Positions 1 through 8,464 of a stretch of 32,054 nucleotides of DNA are shown here, piece after piece. The stretch is from positions 1 through 32,054 of the forward strand of contig JAQUWL010000022.1 in NCBI GenBank assembly GCA_028692875.1. Direction: 5' to 3'. Positions within the stretch are counted from its first letter, which is position 1. Each line of letters opens with the position of its first letter. A program made the translations under genes and the position numbers. The DNA comes from Sulfurospirillaceae bacterium (GTDB lineage: Bacteria; Campylobacterota; Campylobacteria; Campylobacterales; Sulfurospirillaceae). The notes below the pieces were generated by a model. The model did not search any database. It worked only from the letters and a program-made list of their open reading frames with translations, and had not been told where the DNA came from.

Positions 1-2305
1 CTTCTGGTGCATCAATCTCATAAGCAATACCTTCTTCTTCGCCTTCTACAACTCCATAGAATGTATGAGTGTCGTTAGCGTCATCATCTTCAACGCTAAG
101 TGTTCCTTCGTAAGTTGTATAAACATCACCATCTTCGCCATTGCTTCTGGTTTCATAAACAACAGTTTCACCACTTCCATATACTAAACGTATAGCTAAG
201 TCTTGGTGATCATATAAACTATTAGCCCACCAAATTCCATCGCCATCACCTTCAATACCACTTACTGTAACATCGCCTAGCAAAGAACCTGCATCTATAT
301 AACTAACTTTATATTGCTGACCTTGTACTAAGTCGACATTCAAATTAGCTGAAACAATGTTTTGACCAACTCCAGTTACAGTAACTGTATCACTTGTAAA
401 AAGAACAACATCGCCAGACATGTCAGTGATTTGAACTCTAAAGCTACCAGTATCGCCATCTTGTATATTGACATCTATTTGACTTAAGTGTGTCTCGGTC
501 GCAGTAAATATCTGTACTTGATCCCACAACCCATAGGAATAACTAACTTGGTTAATAGCATCTAGTCCAACCACCTCGCCATCGCCATTTCCATTTACAT
601 TCACATCGCTCACAACTGGTTGGTCGTTTGTGCCTGTGATAGTCACGGTAATCGTTTTTGGCTCACTTACAGAGCTTTCATGGATACCATCCGTTCCGTC
701 AAATCCATGTCCATCATCTGCGACATATTGGAATGTAACTGTTGAAGTCTCGCCAGCAGCAAGCTCTGTAAAGTTGCCCTCTATTCTATAATTCCATGTT
801 CCTTCTTCTTCATAGACTGACACTTGGATATCATCTGTATCTATACCGGCACCTGAGTCATCTGTGATTTGCAAAGTGTCTTCAACAACACTAAATGTAT
901 GTGTATCGCTCTCATCAAGGTCTGTTACTAACAACGCACCTGTGAAAATATTGTGTCCATCATTGTCAAGAGGCGATGATTCGCCACTATCGTGGGTTTC
1001 GTAGATAACAGTTACATTTGAATCATGAATTGCTATAGGATGATTTGCATTGAAAGTTAGGGTAATTGTATTGTTGTAGCTAGGATTTATTCCACTAACA
1101 GCTTCTTCCACACTCATATAATAATTGCCGACTGCAGCAATGTATTCTCCCGGCTCTAATGTTAAGCTAAGATATGAATTCAACCACCCACCACTGTCAT
1201 CATTTGATGCTATTTGATCATCGGTTGATAAATTGCCATCATTTCTAAATACACGAAGATAAGCATCGCCAAGGCTACTTGCTCTTATTGAAACCGTTGT
1301 AGTTTCATAAATCGTGAAATTTGTATATCCAACTGAACCTTCACCGTCTGGTACAATAGCGTGAACTTCACTTAACTCTGTACCCGTTGTTGTATTACCA
1401 TTGCCATTGATATTAATATCCTCAACAACTGGTCTGTCGTTTGTGCCTGTGATAGTTATGGAGATTGTTGCGCGGTTGCTTATACTATTGTCTGCGCCTG
1501 AGTCATCTTTGATATCGTAAGTAAATGTAACAACTTGACTCTCGCCAACGGCAAGATAGTCAAAATCCGTACCGGGTTCAAAAACCAATTGTCCACCAAC
1601 TTGTGTGATATTTCCGGCTGTTACTAAAACGCCATCTCGTAGATAAGAAACGGTCGTATCAAAACTATTGATACTTAAAACGTCGCCATCCAGGTCATAA
1701 TCATTTGGAAGAACATTGATAGCAACACTATTGTTTTCATAAACAAACGCTTGTCCATTGCCAACTGCGTCACTAACCGCAACTGGAGCGTCATTTACAT
1801 CTATACTCTCATTTCCACCAAAAAGCCCACCGCCTATTGCTCCATCGCCAAAATCAAGCAATCCTGTATCGCCAAGAATGTTTTCGCTACCGCCTTGCAA
1901 GTATCTTGCTGCTCCGTATGCACCCATGCTTGGATTGCCACCTTCGCCCGCAGCAGTCTCTTCAAGATTTGTAACATCTTCGCCTCTTAAAAGTGCTTGC
2001 TGTATCTCTTCAGCTGTCTTTCCAGTAGTTGCATCTGCAACGGTTTGTTCAGCAACGATAGCCTCTTGTCCGAAACTCTCGCTTGCATAAACGCTTTTAT
2101 CTAAAAATACCCCTTCATTTCCGCCTATGGCTATCTCTTTTCCATCAGCCAAACCTACAACAACGCTAGAACCAGCACCTACCGTGCTTATAGTCTCATC
2201 AGCATTTACAACATCGCCAACTTTTAAAATCCTATCTTCGCCCTGAGCATTTCTGGCCATTACTAGACCACTTACACTCTTTATCATTCCAACGGAAACT
2301 GCCAT
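1..2305 (-). CDS. LapA-like giant adhesin, N-terminal part (partial)
   Basis: This is the N-terminal part (about 768 codons) of a very large secreted surface adhesin; the gene continues past the left edge. The ATG at 2305 has a strong ribosome site (AAGGAG, 6 bases upstream). Residues 1-75 look like the retention module of LapA-type adhesins, with an LKVGD motif and a following beta-rich stretch. A helical linker follows, and T117-A118-A119-G120 matches the LapG cleavage motif. The rest is tandem extracellular beta domains: a cadherin/Ig-like unit opening with DVNDAPVA, VCBS-type units ending in TGTND(R/Q)PVV, and two inserted beta-sandwich domains, the first resembling pre-peptidase C-terminal (PPC) domains. 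There is no Sec signal, as expected for type I secretion, whose signal is C-terminal and outside the window. Asp/Asn/Gly-rich repeats suggest Ca2+ binding. The exporter and LapD/LapG genes lie directly upstream on the same strand. Confidence 0.9.
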   Translation of the reverse strand, partial: MAVSVGMIKSVSGLVMARNAQGEDRILKVGDVVNADETISTVGAGSSVVVGLADGKEIAIGGNEGVFLDKSVYASESFGQEAIVAEQTVADATTGKTAEEIQQALLRGEDVTNLEETAAGEGGNPSMGAYGAARYLQGGSENILGDTGLLDFGDGAIGGGLFGGNESIDVNDAPVAVSDAVGNGQAFVYENNSVAINVLPNDYDLDGDVLSINSFDTTVSYLRDGVLVTAGNITQVGGQLVFEPGTDFDYLAVGESQVVTFTYDIKDDSGADNSISNRATISITITGTNDRPVVEDININGNGNTTTGTELSEVHAIVPDGEGSVGYTNFTIYETTTVSIRASSLGDAYLRVFRNDGNLSTDDQIASNDDSGGWLNSYLSLTLEPGEYIAAVGNYYMSVEEAVSGINPSYNNTITLTFNANHPIAIHDSNVTVIYETHDSGESSPLDNDGHNIFTGALLVTDLDESDTHTFSVVEDTLQITDDSGAGIDTDDIQVSVYEEEGTWNYRIEGNFTELAAGETSTVTFQYVADDGHGFDGTDGIHESSVSEPKTITVTITGTNDQPVVSDVNVNGNGDGEVVGLDAINQVSYSYGLWDQVQIFTATETHLSQIDVNIQDGDTGSFRVQITDMSGDVVLFTSDTVTVTGVGQNIVSANLNVDLVQGQQYKVSYIDAGSLLGDVTVSGIEGDGDGIWWANSLYDHQDLAIRLVYGSGETVVYETRSNGEDGDVYTTYEGTLSVEDDDANDTHTFYGVVEGEEEGIAYEIDAPE

Positions 2306-2361
2306 AGCAAACTCCTTGTTTGTATTTTAAGAAGATACTAACTGATTTAAAAAAGTTAAGC

Positions 2362-2381
2362 TATTGTCCTAAGGTACAATA
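2362..2381. promoter_or_regulatory. Inverted repeat upstream of the adhesin gene, possible LuxR-type operator
   Basis: A 20-base imperfect inverted repeat with matching TATTGT and ACAATA outer arms lies in the 89-base gap between the LuxR gene and the adhesin start. The centre reads CCTAAGG. On the coding strand this gives TACC and TAGG half-sites of the kind bound by NarL/LuxR-type helix-turn-helix proteins. It sits about 57 bases before the adhesin ATG, so it could overlap a promoter. That the neighbouring LuxR protein binds here is inference. Confidence 0.4.
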
Positions 2382-2394
2382 AATATTTAGCTGA

Positions 2395-3006
2395 TTATAG
2401 ATGTAGTGCTAAAGAGAGTCTGTCCTTGATGCCTGTTTTTTCAAAGATAGAACTTAGATGAGCTTTAACGGTTCGTTCAGAAATACCCGTCCTTAGGGCT
2501 ATTTCTTTATTGCTAAGACCTTTTTTAAGAAGTAAAGCTATCTGAATTTCACGCTCAGAAAGCTTTTTTAACAAATCCGTACAGTTGTTTTGAGGGATAT
2601 TTGAAGATGAAGAAAATGCACAAATCATAATCTGAATAAACTCAGGATAGAGCCAAACATTACCATTTGTAACAGCTTCAAAAGCGTCCTTAAGGTGTGT
2701 ATGTGACATGTAGGTATTTGCATAGGTTTTAATACCAAATTTTAGCAAACCATACCCCTCTTCAAAACTCGGCTTGTTTGAAAAAAGCATAATCTTTACA
2801 GATGGAAAATCTTTTTGCAAAAGAGACAAAAACTCCTCAATATTAGGATATTGTCTTTTTTCCATCAAAACTATCGCATCTTCTCCACTCTGTTCCAAAA
2901 CATCATAAAAACTATTTTCATCTTCACAAACAGCAACATTTTTTCCACTAAAAGCACCGCTCCAATGTTTTAACACTTCTGCTTTTGACGAATATAGTAT
3001 TGTCAT
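2395..3006 (-). CDS. LuxR-family regulator with degenerate receiver domain
   Basis: A 203-residue protein with an N-terminal receiver-like fold (about 1-120) and a C-terminal LuxR/NarL helix-turn-helix (about 148-203, with LSEREIQIALLL and the GLSNKEIA/RTVKAHL pattern). It should bind DNA and control transcription. The receiver appears non-phosphorylatable: the acidic pair after the first strand is Ser-Ser (residues 6-7), and the usual phospho-acceptor Asp at the end of the third strand is Glu (E49 in IVLME). The protein may therefore be constitutively active, ligand-controlled or regulated by abundance. It is the last gene of the adhesin export operon (1-base gap after the HlyD-like gene) and directly precedes the adhesin gene, its likely target. 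The HTH call is firm; the target is inferred. Confidence 0.9.
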   Translation of the reverse strand: MTILYSSKAEVLKHWSGAFSGKNVAVCEDENSFYDVLEQSGEDAIVLMEKRQYPNIEEFLSLLQKDFPSVKIMLFSNKPSFEEGYGLLKFGIKTYANTYMSHTHLKDAFEAVTNGNVWLYPEFIQIMICAFSSSSNIPQNNCTDLLKKLSEREIQIALLLKKGLSNKEIALRTGISERTVKAHLSSIFEKTGIKDRLSLALHL

Positions 3007-3007
3007 T

Positions 3008-4339
3008 TTATCTCTCTCTTAAGGCATTTTGCTTGGCTTTTAAAATAGGCTTCAAAAGATAGTCAAGCACTGTTTTTTTACCAGTTAATATATCAACCGA
3101 TACTGTCATTCCAACCATTATATTAAGAGGTTTCTCAGGAGTTCCTAGGTAGTTTTTATCTGTCTTGATATGCACCAAATAGTAACTCTCTCCTTTGTCA
3201 TTCGTGAGTGTATCGGCACTAATAAGAGTCAAAATCCCCTTGAGTCCACCGTGAATCGCAAAATCATACGCCGTAAATTTTACCATCGCCTCTAGCCCAG
3301 GTCTAAGATATGCTACATCTGAGGGCTTTACTTTCGCCTCAACAAGCAGAGTATCTTCCGCTGGCACTATCTCCAAAATATCCATTCCTGGCTTGACAAC
3401 TCCAGATACGGTATTGACAAGTAGCTGTTTGACTGTACCATCCATTGGTGCTCGCACTAAAGTTCTTCTAACTCTATCCTCTAGGCTAGTTTGAGTTTCG
3501 TGGAGTCTTGACATCTCAGCTACGGCTTCATTTAGCTCTTTTTTTGCTCTATTTTTAAAGTTTAGTCTTGCTTCGCTTATCTTTTTGTAAACTTCCTCTT
3601 TTGTTGATTGTATTCTCGGTATGGATAGTCTTGCACCTTGCAGTTCCCCTTTGATGTTATTAGCTTGACGCTCCAACTGTAAAAATTCAACCTCAGACAC
3701 AAGCCCTTTATCTTTTAAAGGCTCCATAATTTTTTTCTCTTTGGTTACTAAATCGTAGCTTTCTTGAAGTCTTGCTACTTTTGTTTCAAGCTCTGTTAGC
3801 TCATTTTGTCGTTGTGCAAGTTGCTCTTGAAGTATCTGTATAGTTTTGCTGATCTGCTCTTTATTTGAGTTGTAAAAACTTTTTTCATAAACGATCTGTT
3901 TTTTCATATCAATATCAGCATCATTTGGAACTTCGAAAGGTTTGTCATTCGCCTCAGCCTCAAGCCTTAAAGACTTTGCCTTTAGCTCAATAAATCTTAG
4001 TTTACTCTCTCCAAAAGAGCTTGCAAAATTTTTATCATCTATTTTGAGTAATATTTGTCCCTTTTTAACAAAATCCCCCTCTTTAACCAAAATCTCCGAA
4101 ACAATACCACCCTCTAAATTTTGAACAACTTGAAGTTGCTGAGAAGGGATAATTTTTCCCTCTCCTCTTGTTATCTCATCTATTTCGGCAATACTTGACC
4201 AATATATCAACCAACCAACCGCAATAGCAATCAGCCAAATCAGCTTACTTGAAGCACTCGGAGCTTTTTGCAAAATAGCTTCACTTAAGCTCGACATATA
4301 TTCATAGTCTTGTTCGTCATAATGATTTTTTTTGCTCAT
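3008..4339 (-). CDS. Type I secretion membrane fusion protein, HlyD/LapC-like
   Basis: This periplasmic adaptor (443 residues) links the ABC exporter in the inner membrane to the TolC-like outer-membrane channel. It has a short cytoplasmic N-terminus, one membrane segment at about 32-48, then a biotinyl-lipoyl-like half motif (VVQNLEGGIVSEILVKEGD, about 70-88). A long coiled-coil hairpin (about 155-290) and the second lipoyl half with the beta-barrel region (PMDGTVKQLLVNTVSGVVKP) follow. Length and order are standard for the HlyD family. It lies 3 bases after the exporter gene and 1 base before the LuxR gene, so it is co-transcribed with them. The family call is secure. The specific partnership with the adjacent adhesin follows from gene order. 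Confidence 0.95.
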   Translation of the reverse strand: MSKKNHYDEQDYEYMSSLSEAILQKAPSASSKLIWLIAIAVGWLIYWSSIAEIDEITRGEGKIIPSQQLQVVQNLEGGIVSEILVKEGDFVKKGQILLKIDDKNFASSFGESKLRFIELKAKSLRLEAEANDKPFEVPNDADIDMKKQIVYEKSFYNSNKEQISKTIQILQEQLAQRQNELTELETKVARLQESYDLVTKEKKIMEPLKDKGLVSEVEFLQLERQANNIKGELQGARLSIPRIQSTKEEVYKKISEARLNFKNRAKKELNEAVAEMSRLHETQTSLEDRVRRTLVRAPMDGTVKQLLVNTVSGVVKPGMDILEIVPAEDTLLVEAKVKPSDVAYLRPGLEAMVKFTAYDFAIHGGLKGILTLISADTLTNDKGESYYLVHIKTDKNYLGTPEKPLNIMVGMTVSVDILTGKKTVLDYLLKPILKAKQNALRER

Positions 4340-4342
4340 TGA

Positions 4343-6499
4343 CTATCTCGCACCGTTTAATTTTGTCAAAACTTCTTCCTTTTTTCCATCCAAAACAACA
4401 CGTGCATTATCAAGCACGATAAGCCTATCGACCATCTCCAACAACAACATTTTATGCGTAATCAAAATCATCGTTTTATCAGCAATGTTTTCCTTAAGCA
4501 GGTTTTTGATTTTATATTCTGATGTGCTATCCAAAGAGTTTGTCGGCTCATCCAAAAGAACTATAGGCGAATCCAGCAAAAATGCCCTTGCTATGGCTAT
4601 GCCTTGTCTTTGTCCACCAGATATGCCATCTCCTCGCTCCAAAACAGGCAAGTCACAACCCAAAGGATGTTTGTCCACCAAGTCATCTACTCCACCTATT
4701 TTTATGGCTCTCAAAATCGCCTCATCATCCACATAAGGTGCCTTATAGACGATGTTTTCACGCACGGTTGCATTGAAAAGCATAACATCTTGAGAAACAT
4801 AGCCTATATTTTTTCGCAAATCCACAGGATCAACCTGATTTATATCGATACCATCAATCAAAACCGAACCACTCGTGGGTGCATATAGTCCCAAAATCAG
4901 CTTCTCAATAGTAGTTTTTCCAGAACCATTGCGTCCCAAAATACCCACTTTTTCGCCTGCACATATCTTAAAAGAGACATCTTCTAGAGCATTTTGTGTA
5001 GCACCCGGATAGGCAAAAGAGACATTTTTAAACTCTATATTGCCCATAAATTTTTCTCTACGAATAAACTTTTTACCCTCTGGTCGCTCCACTGGAAGTT
5101 TCATAATATCATTGATGGCTTTATAGGCGGTTTTAGTCTGTTCAAAACTAGAAACCAATGCTGCCACTTGCCCCATAGGTGCAATAGCCCTTGAGGATAA
5201 GATGATAGAGGCGATAAGCCCTCCCATTGTAAGCTCCATATTTTTTATCATATAGACGCCCAGTATGATAACAAATACCGTATCAAGCTGAACCAAAAAT
5301 GAGGTAACAGTTCCGATTGAGTTAGATAGGATTTTTGATTTTAGGCTTCTATTTGCAATCTCGCCTGTCGCCTCTTCCCATTTCCATTGTGCATGACCGC
5401 CTGCCGAGAGAGTTTTGATAGTCTCCAAAGCATTAAGGCTTTCAATCAAAATACCATTTTTGGCAGCACTTGCAGCATAAGTGCTTTCAATGCTTTTTTG
5501 CAAAGGACTCTTTATGGAAAAAGTATAAAGTAGTATAACAAGCATTAAAACCATAGGCACAAAAACCAAATAACCAGCTATAAAGTAAACGGTCAAAAGA
5601 AAAATAATTGCAAAAGGCAGGTCTATAATCGCAGCAATCGTAGAGGAGGTAAAAAAATTTCGAACAGACTCAAAATCTCTCAAATTGCTCGCAAAAGAGC
5701 CAACCGACCTAGGACGTGATGCCATAGTCAAGTCCATAACTTTTTCAAAAATCATAGACGACATGATAACATCGCTCTTTTTTCCAGCTATTTCCAAAAA
5801 GTAAGAGCGTGTAAATTTGAGCAAAATATCAATACCAAAAACCACTGTAACACCCAACGCAAGAACCCAGAGTGTCTCTATTGCATTATTTGGAATAACT
5901 CTATCGTAGACATTCATCGTAAACAAAGGACTTGCGAGAACAAAAAAATTCACAACCAAAGACGCCATAATAACGTCAAAATATATTTTTTTAGATTTTG
6001 CAAGAGTTCCCCAAAACCAATGCTCATCACCTTTGCTAAGTAGGTTTTCTCGCTCTTCTTGTGGCGTAAACTCTTTTTTAAGCAAAAAACAAAAACCTAG
6101 ATACTCTTCTTCCAATTGAGCGATATCCACCCAATTTTCACCCTCTTGCATATCTGGATGGATGATTTTGGCTTTTTTTGACGAATAATCAAAACCCAAA
6201 AGTATACATGCTGATTGATTTTTCAAGATTAAAATGCAAGGCAAAATCAAAGGCGAAAGCTCTTTAAGTTTTTTTTGAAACAGCTTACTAACAAAACCTG
6301 CTCTTTTTGCAGCTCTTGAAAAAAGAGACTTTCCATTGCCTTTTGGCGAAAAAAGCTCCACAGAAGTAAAACCTTTCTCCACAGGAAGTCCAGCAGTCAA
6401 TGCCTCTGCGCTATACGGAGTGTTATAGAGCTTTGTAAAAATAACCAAACACGACAAAAGCGGATCTTGCTTGGTCTCATTTATAATATCAGAAGTCAT
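4343..6499 (-). CDS. Type I secretion ABC exporter with C39-like domain, LapB-like
   Basis: An inner-membrane exporter of about 718 residues that should drive adhesin secretion. It begins with a C39 peptidase-like domain (about 1-145). In that domain the catalytic Cys position is Pro (DPLLSCL motif near residue 13), so it should bind substrate without cleaving it, as in HlyB and LapB. Membrane segments occupy about 165-450. The ATPase follows: Walker A GRNGSGKT (about 522-529), signature ISGGQRQG (about 626-633), Walker B IVLLDEPT (about 646-653) and the H-loop ITHK. I prefer the ATG at 6499 to the TTG at 6502, because AGGATAATTG gives proper spacing and the gene then starts 3 bases after the lapD-like stop. 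The lack of a protease active site fits a large RTX/VCBS adhesin substrate without a double-Gly leader. Confidence 0.95.
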   Translation of the reverse strand: MTSDIINETKQDPLLSCLVIFTKLYNTPYSAEALTAGLPVEKGFTSVELFSPKGNGKSLFSRAAKRAGFVSKLFQKKLKELSPLILPCILILKNQSACILLGFDYSSKKAKIIHPDMQEGENWVDIAQLEEEYLGFCFLLKKEFTPQEERENLLSKGDEHWFWGTLAKSKKIYFDVIMASLVVNFFVLASPLFTMNVYDRVIPNNAIETLWVLALGVTVVFGIDILLKFTRSYFLEIAGKKSDVIMSSMIFEKVMDLTMASRPRSVGSFASNLRDFESVRNFFTSSTIAAIIDLPFAIIFLLTVYFIAGYLVFVPMVLMLVILLYTFSIKSPLQKSIESTYAASAAKNGILIESLNALETIKTLSAGGHAQWKWEEATGEIANRSLKSKILSNSIGTVTSFLVQLDTVFVIILGVYMIKNMELTMGGLIASIILSSRAIAPMGQVAALVSSFEQTKTAYKAINDIMKLPVERPEGKKFIRREKFMGNIEFKNVSFAYPGATQNALEDVSFKICAGEKVGILGRNGSGKTTIEKLILGLYAPTSGSVLIDGIDINQVDPVDLRKNIGYVSQDVMLFNATVRENIVYKAPYVDDEAILRAIKIGGVDDLVDKHPLGCDLPVLERGDGISGGQRQGIAIARAFLLDSPIVLLDEPTNSLDSTSEYKIKNLLKENIADKTMILITHKMLLLEMVDRLIVLDNARVVLDGKKEEVLTKLNGAR

Positions 6500-6502
6500 C
6501 AA

Positions 6503-8464
6503 TTATCCTATTATTTTGGGTTGACCAACGAAACTGCCTTGGATATATTTAATACCCATTTTTTGCAATTTCTCTTTTTGTGTAGCATCTTCAACATTTG
6601 ATGCTATCACTTTTATATCCATACTATCGGTAATGATGCTTAGCGACCTTCTTGGCGAATCCAAATCGTTTTCGCCACCAAACAAATCAAGCAAATAAGA
6701 GGCTTGAATCTTAACATATGATGGATTTATCTTTTGCAACAAAAGAAGATTTTCGTCATTGACCGAAAAATTATCCAACCCCAATCCATAACCAAAGTTT
6801 TTGAGAAATTTTGAAAACCTCTCTAGTGTCTCAGTTGAAATAGTTGAACCATTAACCTCAAAATAGAGTGTCTGCTCACCTGTTTTTTTGAAACGTGCTA
6901 TTGTATCCTCAAGCCACGCCCAATCGTTACTTTGCATAAATATCTCTTTGCCCAAGTTAATACAAACCCCTTTACATGTAAAGATTTTAGATAGAGTCGC
7001 TTCAATAGTTTGGACAATAACATAGCGATCCATTTGGGAGCCCATCTTTAACTCCATAACGATAGGCATAAAATAGCCAGCATTGTGCAAATGACCACTA
7101 TAATCCTCTAGTCTTACAAAAATCTCGCTATGAAATTCGTCTGAAAAATCGTTGATGTTGACTACATTTTGATATGCCAACTTAAATCTTTTTTGCTCAA
7201 TTGCACTATGCAGTTCTTGTGCCCACGCCTCTTTTCCTAAAAGCACTTGTGTATCGCCTTTTGGCTCCACAAAACAGTTTATGCTAAATGCTCCTCTGGC
7301 TTTTGAGGTCGTTAGTGCAAAGTCTGCTTTTGAAAATAGCTCTTTCGGAGTCGATTTGGCATAATAGTTTGCATATCCTATATTGATAAAGTACTCTTTT
7401 TCATCTACCCCAAACCTATTGGTCAACTCTTTAGCGGACTTGTTAATAGCTTCACACAAACTCACAAATGACTCTTGTGCGGTCGCTGGTGCCAAAATGG
7501 CAAAATCCGTATCGCTCAACTTAGCACTCACATACTCAATGTTTGGCTCGATGGAGGCATTGATAAATGACGCCATCTCTTTAATAAAAGCCTCACTTTG
7601 TTGATATCCAAGTTTTGATTTTAGCCCCTCAAAATTGTTTAGTGAAATCAAAATCAAAGCCCCTTGTGCATTCTTCTCCTCACTAAGCAGGTACTCTTGC
7701 AACTTAATATTGAAATAGCGACGATTGTACATTTTGGTCACAGTATCTTGATATAAAAGCTCATGGTATTTTTGTACAGCATCAGCCTCTTTTTCAAAAA
7801 TCTCCTTGACTTTTTTTACCATACTATTCATCGCAAACACAACATTTTTAAGCTCTTTGGTAAAAGGGATATCGTGCTGGAAGATAAAATAGTTCTCCAA
7901 AATCGCTTCGGCTTGTTCCTTGACACGCACCAAAGGTTTTAAAATCAATCCTATAAGAAGTTGCAAAATAAAAAATCCAACAATAGAAACAACCACAAAA
8001 ACAGACAAAACCTCTTTAAAAATAGTCCAAAGTTGCCTATAGGCATGACCACTGTTTATCTGGACACTTAAAATTCCGTAAGGAGTCCATCCGAGCATTA
8101 TTTGAGAAGTTGCCACAGGCACAGAAAGTTTTACATAATCAATAAACCATTGTGGTACGTCTGCAAGAAGAACCCTTTGCTCTTTGACTACAAGCAGTTT
8201 TTTATTCATATCTTCAAGTAAAATTTTCTCATAATATCCGCTATCAAACACGGAATTTATCATTGTCTCTGTCGTTGATACATCATCAAACGAGGCAACA
8301 GAGCTGATAGAAAGCCCCAAAGAGTTTGCCGTATGCAAAGCATCGGTATAGGCTTGTTGTTTGATATACTCGTTTGAACTGTTAAAGTTAAACCACATAA
8401 CGCCACCAAAAATAATTGTCTGAAAAATAGACAATACAATAACGATTTGCTTAAACAGTGTCAT
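6503..8464 (-). CDS. lapD: LapD-like c-di-GMP receptor with degenerate GGDEF and EAL domains
   Basis: A 653-residue inner-membrane protein with LapD architecture. Transmembrane segment 1 is at about 7-27 and a periplasmic LapD/MoxY-type domain spans about 28-150. Transmembrane segment 2 is at about 153-175, followed by a HAMP helix (about 175-225), a GGDEF-like domain (about 235-400) and an EAL-like domain (about 410-650). Both catalytic domains look dead: the GGDEF position reads SDTDF (about 317-321), the EAL signature is EIF (447-449), and the usual DDFG is DNFS. The periplasmic loop LGWTPYGILSV contains W126, matching the Trp that P. fluorescens LapD uses to grip LapG (W125 there). Expected role: c-di-GMP binding to the EAL-like domain makes the periplasmic domain sequester LapG. 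It overlaps the lapG-like gene by ATGA, indicating coupled translation. Confidence 0.93.
   Translation of the reverse strand: MTLFKQIVIVLSIFQTIIFGGVMWFNFNSSNEYIKQQAYTDALHTANSLGLSISSVASFDDVSTTETMINSVFDSGYYEKILLEDMNKKLLVVKEQRVLLADVPQWFIDYVKLSVPVATSQIMLGWTPYGILSVQINSGHAYRQLWTIFKEVLSVFVVVSIVGFFILQLLIGLILKPLVRVKEQAEAILENYFIFQHDIPFTKELKNVVFAMNSMVKKVKEIFEKEADAVQKYHELLYQDTVTKMYNRRYFNIKLQEYLLSEEKNAQGALILISLNNFEGLKSKLGYQQSEAFIKEMASFINASIEPNIEYVSAKLSDTDFAILAPATAQESFVSLCEAINKSAKELTNRFGVDEKEYFINIGYANYYAKSTPKELFSKADFALTTSKARGAFSINCFVEPKGDTQVLLGKEAWAQELHSAIEQKRFKLAYQNVVNINDFSDEFHSEIFVRLEDYSGHLHNAGYFMPIVMELKMGSQMDRYVIVQTIEATLSKIFTCKGVCINLGKEIFMQSNDWAWLEDTIARFKKTGEQTLYFEVNGSTISTETLERFSKFLKNFGYGLGLDNFSVNDENLLLLQKINPSYVKIQASYLLDLFGGENDLDSPRRSLSIITDSMDIKVIASNVEDATQKEKLQKMGIKYIQGSFVGQPKIIG

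Noticed and set aside
1751-2090. Two plus-strand open frames opposite the adhesin N-terminus
   Set aside because: They lie opposite a well-supported gene with an excellent ribosome site, and their composition (Cys/Ser/Pro-rich) is what antisense reading of this gene gives.
4332-4888. Plus-strand open frames opposite the ABC ATPase domain
   Set aside because: They are antisense to Walker and signature motifs of the exporter and have no start signals.
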